This document shows, in pieces, positions 19,364 through 23,389 of a stretch of DNA of 23,389 bases. Both the position numbers and the translations under genes were made by a program. This DNA comes from an uncultured Oscillospiraceae bacterium. GTDB lineage: Bacteria; Bacillota; Clostridia; Oscillospirales; Ruminococcaceae. The notes under the pieces were generated by a model. That model was not told where the DNA came from. It did no database searches and was given only the letters and a program-made list of their open reading frames with translations. The stretch covers positions 1-23,389 of the forward strand of contig UQGL01000034.1 of assembly GCA_900540595.1 (NCBI GenBank), given 5' to 3'. The stretch's first letter is position 1. The number at the start of each line of letters is the position of its first letter.

Positions 19364-20692
19364 TCACAGGCTGATCATCCAGCTGCGTCTTTTGAACATG
19401 ACAAGCGAGACGGCCAGGCGGAAAATCTCCTCCGTTGTAAGCAGTGCATATACGCCGACAATGCCCCAGTGCAAACCATAGGCGGCCAGCAGGCACAGCG
19501 GGATGCCGATGCCCCATGTGCCGATGGTGTCAATGATCATGATTACTCTGGTATTGCCGCCACTCCTCAGGATGCCGCCACTTAAAATCATGTTTTCCAC
19601 CTTGACGGGGGCATACAGGGCAAACACGACCAGCAATACTTTGCCCAGCGCCTGTACATCAGCGTCCACACGGTACAAGCCAGTGTATGCGCCTGCAAAC
19701 AGTACCAGCAGCGAGGCTACGCCTATGGCACCGACCAACCCGGTCAGCATGATGCGTCTGGCATCCCTATAGGCGTCGTCGAAGGCCTTCTTCCCCAGCT
19801 GCTTGCCAACCATCACACCGGCTGCCGCCGATAACCCGCTCAACGCGCCTACAATCAGCGACTGAATTGGGCAGGTGAGGGTATAAGCGGCAAGGTTGGC
19901 TGTGCCGAGATGCCCATACACCGCAGACTCGACATTTTGCCCCAAACTCCACAAAAACTCACTGAGCAAAATCGGCAGGATCATGCCGCCGTATGCCCAC
20001 AGGGTGATTCTTTCAAAATGCAGCGCCCACTGGGGGTGACTGCCATCTCGTCTGAGGCAGACCGCAAAGCCCAGCAAAATCAGCAAGGAATTCAGCAGCT
20101 GCGAAACAAGCGTGGCAATCGCAGCACCCTGTACCCCCATGGGGGCAAACCCGAGCTTGCCGAATATCAGCAGGTAGTTCAGCCCGGTGTTGGCAGCCAC
20201 CGCGCCAAGGCTGGCCCAAAAGGGAACGGCAGCGTGTTCCTTGCAGCGCAGCCACGCGGACAAGATTGTGCTGAGCGCCATCGGCAGATAAGCGAATGCT
20301 ACCGTTTTAAAATACACGGCACCGGCTTGCTGAATACGCCCATCGGCGGTGTAAAGCTGCAAAATCTGTGCCGGAAAGCCCCCGGCGGCCAACAAAAACA
20401 GCACCGACAGCAAAGCCCCGCAAAGCAGGCTGACATTCAGGCTGCACCATGCCTCCCGCTCGTTGTCTGCGCCTGTGAACTGGGCGATCAGGATCCCGGC
20501 AACGGTGCCGACTGAGCCAATCACCACGGAAAAAATCAACGAAAAATTGCCATACAATCCCACAGCCGCAATATTGACCTCGCCCAACTGCCCGATCATA
20601 ATCTGGTCAATTATGGAAAAGGATGCCTGCAGCATACTTTGCAGGGTAACAGGAATGGCAATTTTGCTCAGCGATTTCATAAAGTCTGACAT
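19364..20692 (-). CDS. MATE-family efflux transporter (second copy type)
   Basis: This 442-residue membrane protein is a different MATE branch from the one at 16644. Its start is MSDFMKSLSKIAIPVTLQSM, followed by FSIIDQIMIGQLGEVNIAAVGLYGN, which is close to a MATE consensus. The second half has GLSAAAGVMVGKQLGKKAF near residues 285-303 and ILSGGILRSGGNTRVIMIID near 390-410. The ATG at 20692 has GAGGAAG just upstream and overlaps the end of the LacI-type gene by 16 nt, so the two are co-translated. The frame can be extended to 20755 but that part lies in lacI. No terminator is visible between it and the converging GNAT gene. Confidence 0.88.
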   Translation of the reverse strand: MSDFMKSLSKIAIPVTLQSMLQASFSIIDQIMIGQLGEVNIAAVGLYGNFSLIFSVVIGSVGTVAGILIAQFTGADNEREAWCSLNVSLLCGALLSVLFLLAAGGFPAQILQLYTADGRIQQAGAVYFKTVAFAYLPMALSTILSAWLRCKEHAAVPFWASLGAVAANTGLNYLLIFGKLGFAPMGVQGAAIATLVSQLLNSLLILLGFAVCLRRDGSHPQWALHFERITLWAYGGMILPILLSEFLWSLGQNVESAVYGHLGTANLAAYTLTCPIQSLIVGALSGLSAAAGVMVGKQLGKKAFDDAYRDARRIMLTGLVGAIGVASLLVLFAGAYTGLYRVDADVQALGKVLLVVFALYAPVKVENMILSGGILRSGGNTRVIMIIDTIGTWGIGIPLCLLAAYGLHWGIVGVYALLTTEEIFRLAVSLVMFKRRSWMISL

Positions 20693-21702
20693 GGCATCTT
20701 CCTCGTGCTTTCTCTGGGTATCAGTGTGACCGGCAGAACGATTTGCGCCTCGCACTCCCTGCCGCTGCGCATCGCCTCAAGACAGGCCAGCGCAGTTTTT
20801 GCGCGCTGCGCGGCGTCCTGATGCACGGTGGTCAGGGTGGGAACGCTCTCCCGGCTGGCGGCGGTGTCATCAAAGCCGATGATTTGTACATCATCAGGAA
20901 TGCGGACGCCCTTGGTTTGCAAAAACCGCATAAAATCCAGCGCATAGAAATCAGATGCGGCGAAAACGACGGTGCTGTGCAGATTTAAGAAACGGCGAAA
21001 ATGCTCCGCATAATAAGCACTGCGTTCTTTTTGCAGCGCAGGGATCTGCCAAAACAGGGCTTTGCCCGGCGCAAAGGCAGCGCGAAAGCCATCCATGCGC
21101 TCTTTGTCCATGCAAAGGTCGTTGTCGGCAAGGCACAGCGCCTTTGTGTGTCCCAGTTCCCTTGCATACTGTCCCGCCTGATACCCGCCGTCATAATGGC
21201 CGATGGTGAGGTTCACGACCTTGCTGCAGGCTGCAAAATAGCCGTCATACACTACGAAGGAAATTCTCGTTTGGCTACGCAGTGCTTCATAATCGGCCTC
21301 GCAAAAGCCCATCAGAATCAGCCCGTCCATATTCCACATCGAGGCAAAAACCGGGATCTCGCGGATGTCGGCGGTGGTTTTTATCATCAAAAAATAGCCC
21401 TTTTCGTTGGCCTCGCGCGAGAGTGCATTCAGGGACGACATCACAAAGCCGTCCTCCAAGACCCGCCCCTCATACTTGACATGGTCATTCATGACAACAC
21501 CTATGATGCGGGAGTTATTCCGCGCCAACAGGATACCGGCCATATTGGGGATGTAGCCGGTTTTTTCCAACTCCTGCTCGACCCGCTTTACCGTTGCATC
21601 GGAAATTTTAGCGGTTTTTCCGTGGATCACATTGGAGACCGTTGCCGTGCTAATACCCAAAGCCTCTGCAATGTCTGCGATCCGAACCCGGTTCTGTTCC
21701 AT
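20677..21702 (-). CDS. LacI-family transcriptional regulator
   Basis: The 341-residue repressor has the N-terminal helix-turn-helix and hinge at residues 7-60 (IADIAEALGISTATVSNVI, then SDATVKRVEQELEKTGYIPN). A periplasmic-binding-like sugar domain follows, with SRIIGVVMND near 63-73 and IIGFDDTAASRESVPTLTTV near the C-terminus, the usual effector-domain ending. It likely senses a sugar or derivative and controls the divergent GH2 gene and itself. AGAAGG precedes the ATG. Its stop lies inside the MATE gene, forming a two-gene operon. The inducer cannot be told from the sequence. Confidence 0.9.
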   Translation of the reverse strand: MEQNRVRIADIAEALGISTATVSNVIHGKTAKISDATVKRVEQELEKTGYIPNMAGILLARNNSRIIGVVMNDHVKYEGRVLEDGFVMSSLNALSREANEKGYFLMIKTTADIREIPVFASMWNMDGLILMGFCEADYEALRSQTRISFVVYDGYFAACSKVVNLTIGHYDGGYQAGQYARELGHTKALCLADNDLCMDKERMDGFRAAFAPGKALFWQIPALQKERSAYYAEHFRRFLNLHSTVVFAASDFYALDFMRFLQTKGVRIPDDVQIIGFDDTAASRESVPTLTTVHQDAAQRAKTALACLEAMRSGRECEAQIVLPVTLIPRESTRKMPCQTL

Positions 21703-21733
21703 GCAATACCTTCTTTTTTATTCATCTTATTCC

Positions 21734-21762
21734 ATGGTACAACACAAGAGAAAGATTCTCAA
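21734..21762 (-). promoter_or_regulatory. Promoter of the lacI-MATE operon with overlapping palindrome
   Basis: TTGAGA (21762-21757), a 17-bp spacer and TACCAT (21739-21734) form a moderate sigma-A promoter on the - strand. The inverted repeat GAGAA-AGA-TTCTC (21748-21760) covers the -35 and spacer, a position suited to autorepression. Confidence 0.5.
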
Positions 21763-21783
21763 TGGTTAAACGCATAACCTATA

Positions 21784-21807
21784 ACAAAAATCGAATCCGA
21801 TTTTTGT
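21784..21807. promoter_or_regulatory. Perfect inverted repeat in the lacI-GH2 divergent region
   Basis: ACAAAAATCG-AATC-CGATTTTTGT has 10-bp perfect arms. It lies between the two divergent promoters, about 20 bp upstream of the lacI -35. It may be an operator; it is AT-rich for a terminator, and no transcript clearly ends here. Confidence 0.5.
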
Positions 21808-21926
21808 GCGAGATTTCTAATAGCAGTGTGCTGAATGATTACAGGCCTGAAAGCTACTGTTATGGAATTTGGTGGATTTGCGCAGAATAAGACAGTAAAG
21901 TTGTGCATTGTGTCAACGGGTAAATT

Positions 21927-21955
21927 GGTTTGTGCGTGAATTCAAACGGTTTGTG
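21927..21955 (+). repeat. Direct repeat GGTTTGTG upstream of the GH2 promoter
   Basis: GGTTTGTG occurs at 21927-21934 and 21948-21955, exactly 21 bp apart, two helical turns. The second copy is part of TTCAAACGGTTTGTGAA, a partial palindrome with the AAAC-G-GTTT core seen in LacI-type operators. The pair ends about 29 bp before the GH2 -10, where an activator or repressor could bind. Confidence 0.5.
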
Positions 21956-21983
21956 AAAAGGCGCACCTATTTTGTTTCGGATG

Positions 21984-21992
21984 TGGTATAGT
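21984..21992 (+). promoter_or_regulatory. Extended -10 promoter of the GH2 gene
   Basis: TGGTATAGT is a good extended -10; the -35 region (CACCTA at 17 bp) is poor. Transcription would start near 21999, giving a leader of about 80 nt. A weak -35 suits control by the palindromes and repeats just upstream. Confidence 0.5.
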
Positions 21993-22008
21993 ACAGGCAG
22001 AAGAACGA

Positions 22009-22039
22009 AAATGCGGTGCTTTTGCAAAAGCCTGCATTT
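22009..22039 (+). promoter_or_regulatory. 31-nt near-perfect inverted repeat in the GH2 leader
   Basis: AAATGC and GCATTT enclose the perfect palindrome GCTTTTGCAAAAGC (22018-22031). It lies about 10 nt downstream of the predicted start point. On DNA it is a good operator; as RNA it would form a hairpin ending about 40 nt before the start codon. No T-run follows, so it is not a terminator. Confidence 0.5.
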
Positions 22040-22079
22040 CAGATTTCTATACAAAGCAGCGGAAAGTGAGTACTGATCT

Positions 22080-23389
22080 ATGAAAGCAACACCCCTTCTC
22101 ACCGGCTGGACTTACCGTCACTTGGGCGATACCGCACCCGGTCGGCCCGTGACCCTGCCTCATGATGCTATGCTGGCGGAGCCGCGCACTGCCCTGAGCG
22201 CGGGCGGCGTCAACACCGGCTGGTATGAGGGTTATGACTATGAGTATCAGCGAACCCTGACGGTGCCCGAAAACGAGCTGTCGGACACCCACATTCTGGA
22301 ATTTGAGGGTGTCTATCACAACGCTGAGGTCTGGCTGAACGGTCAAAAGGCAGCATTCCGTCCCTATGGGTATACCAATTTTTATGTGGACTGTGCGCCG
22401 TTTTTGCACGCAGGGGATAACGAACTGCGGGTGATTGCCCGCAACGCCGATCAGCCCAACAGCCGGTGGTATTCCGGCGCGGGACTGTATCGTCCCGTTC
22501 AGCTGTGGACGGCAGGGGAGAAGCACATTTTGCTCAACGGTGTGCGCATCCGCACGGTGTCGCTGGAGCCTGCTGTGGTGGAAATCCGTGTCAGGACCAG
22601 TGCGCCCGGCACGGTTCGGCTGATGGTTGAGGGACTTCCCTCTGTTCAGCAGGAATCTGATGGGGAAGCAGTCTTTACGCTGACCATCGACAATGCCCGC
22701 CTCTGGACACCGGAAATGCCGAATTTGTACCGATGCCGCGTACAATTTGAAGATGATGAGGTGACCGAGACCTTCGGCGTGCGCACGGTGAGTTGGGGCA
22801 AAAACGGCTTCACTTTAAACGGCGAGCGGGTCATCATTCAGGGGGCCTGCATCCACCACGATAACGGCTTGCTGGGCGCTGTCTGCGATCTTGATGCCGT
22901 GGCCCGCAAGGTGCGCCTGCTGAAAGAAACGGGCTACAACGCCATCCGCTCGGCGCATAATCCCTGCTCAAAGGCTTTGCTGGCAGAGTGTGATCGTCAG
23001 GGCATGCTCGTCATGGATGAATACATCGACCACTGGTACATCCACAAGACGGAATACGATTATGTACCGTATTTTGCGGAGTGGTGGCGGCAGGACCTGA
23101 CCGATATGGTCGAGAAGGACTACAACCACCCTTGTGTGGTTCTCTACTCCACAGGCAACGAGGTCAGCGAGACTGCCCAAAAGCGCGGCATCGCCCTGAC
23201 GAAGGAGATGACCGACTTCCTGCACGGGCTGGACAATTCCCGTCCGGTGACCTGCGGTGTGAATATCTTCTTCAACTTTTTGAGCTCCATCGGCTTCGGC
23301 GTGTACAGCGATGAAAAGGCAAAAAAGGAGGCTGAAAAGGCAGAAAAAGCCAAGGCTAAGGGAAAAGCCGTCAAGAAAAAGTCGGTGGG
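22080..23389 (+). CDS. Glycoside hydrolase family 2 protein (partial, 3' end outside the window)
   Basis: The open frame of 436 codons starts at the ATG at 22080 behind GGAAAGTGAG. It has the GH2 order: a jelly-roll sugar-binding domain (residues about 20-145, with TGWYEGYDYEYQRTL and GVYHNAEVWLNGQ), an immunoglobulin-like domain (about 150-238), then the TIM barrel starting near VIIQGACIHHDNG (251-263) with RSAHNPCSKALL and the acid/base E361 in YSTGNEVSE. The nucleophile lies beyond the edge. There is no signal peptide, so it is intracellular. At the right end residues 411-435 form a lysine- and alanine-rich insertion. It may be a beta-galactosidase or beta-glucuronidase type enzyme; the sugar is not determined. 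Divergent from the LacI-type regulator, its likely controller. Confidence 0.88.
   Translation, partial: MKATPLLTGWTYRHLGDTAPGRPVTLPHDAMLAEPRTALSAGGVNTGWYEGYDYEYQRTLTVPENELSDTHILEFEGVYHNAEVWLNGQKAAFRPYGYTNFYVDCAPFLHAGDNELRVIARNADQPNSRWYSGAGLYRPVQLWTAGEKHILLNGVRIRTVSLEPAVVEIRVRTSAPGTVRLMVEGLPSVQQESDGEAVFTLTIDNARLWTPEMPNLYRCRVQFEDDEVTETFGVRTVSWGKNGFTLNGERVIIQGACIHHDNGLLGAVCDLDAVARKVRLLKETGYNAIRSAHNPCSKALLAECDRQGMLVMDEYIDHWYIHKTEYDYVPYFAEWWRQDLTDMVEKDYNHPCVVLYSTGNEVSETAQKRGIALTKEMTDFLHGLDNSRPVTCGVNIFFNFLSSIGFGVYSDEKAKKEAEKAEKAKAKGKAVKKKSV

Noticed and set aside
1..23389. CRISPR array, tRNA, rRNA, prophage or transposase genes
   Set aside because: I looked for regular spaced repeats, tRNA-like cloverleafs, rRNA signatures and transposase or integrase motifs and saw none in the window.

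Overview
The window looks like chromosomal DNA of a gut Firmicute of the class Clostridia, probably Oscillospiraceae (the Faecalibacterium / Gemmiger / Subdoligranulum neighbourhood). This rests on a complete-looking type II fatty-acid operon that uses FabK and a FabT-like MarR regulator, strong AGGAGG ribosome sites, near-consensus sigma-A promoters, and protein styles (DUF6198, YoaP, ATC hydrolase, GH2) that I associate with that group. The genus is an inference; no rRNA or other marker is present.

Layout. (1) 1-1240 is decayed accessory DNA: the end of a ketopantoate-reductase-like gene, then an ATC-hydrolase gene cut in two, with its N-terminal half on the + strand and its C-terminal half on the - strand, as if a segment of about 680 bp had inverted. 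A truncated acetyltransferase start lies inside the flipped piece. (2) 1275-1985 encodes a DUF6198 membrane protein. (3) 2099-10003, all on the - strand, is the FASII operon in transcription order acpP-accD-accA-fabH-fabK-fabD-fabG-fabF-fabZ, ending with a fabT-like marR gene. Most genes overlap or are separated by less than 15 nt. accB and accC are absent. The promoter region upstream of acpP has two sigma-A-type promoters and several short palindromes.

(4) 10231-10334 is a small palindromic repeat with hairpin ends, next to the tail of a lost HD-GYP gene. (5) 10535-14696 (- strand) is an operon of a CydDC-like heterodimeric ABC exporter, a YgbA-like cysteine-rich protein and a DUF454/YbaN membrane protein, with a leader of about 245 nt. 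(6) 15157-16076 (- strand) holds a GNAT-YoaP protein with a TTG start, coupled to a truncated GNAT gene. (7) 16316-18041 (+ strand) is a MATE efflux gene with an elaborate leader: operator-like palindrome, strong promoter, long terminator-like hairpin, and a leader-peptide ORF interrupted by a 172-bp MITE flanked by CTAA. Removing the MITE gives a 20-residue peptide whose stop codon overlaps the MATE ribosome site. (8) 18233-19295 (+ strand) has two GNAT acetyltransferases. (9) 19364-21702 (- strand) is a LacI-type regulator overlapping a second MATE gene, divergent from a GH2 glycosidase that runs off the right end.

How it works together: region 3 makes malonyl-CoA (with AccB/AccC supplied from elsewhere), malonyl-ACP and elongated acyl-ACP, with the MarR protein the likely lipid-status sensor. 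Regions 5 to 9 are accessory functions of export, possible nitrosative/thiol stress handling, acetylation and sugar use. The most unusual signals are the MATE leader, the split ATC-hydrolase gene and the hairpin-ended repeat whose two arms differ by compensatory changes.
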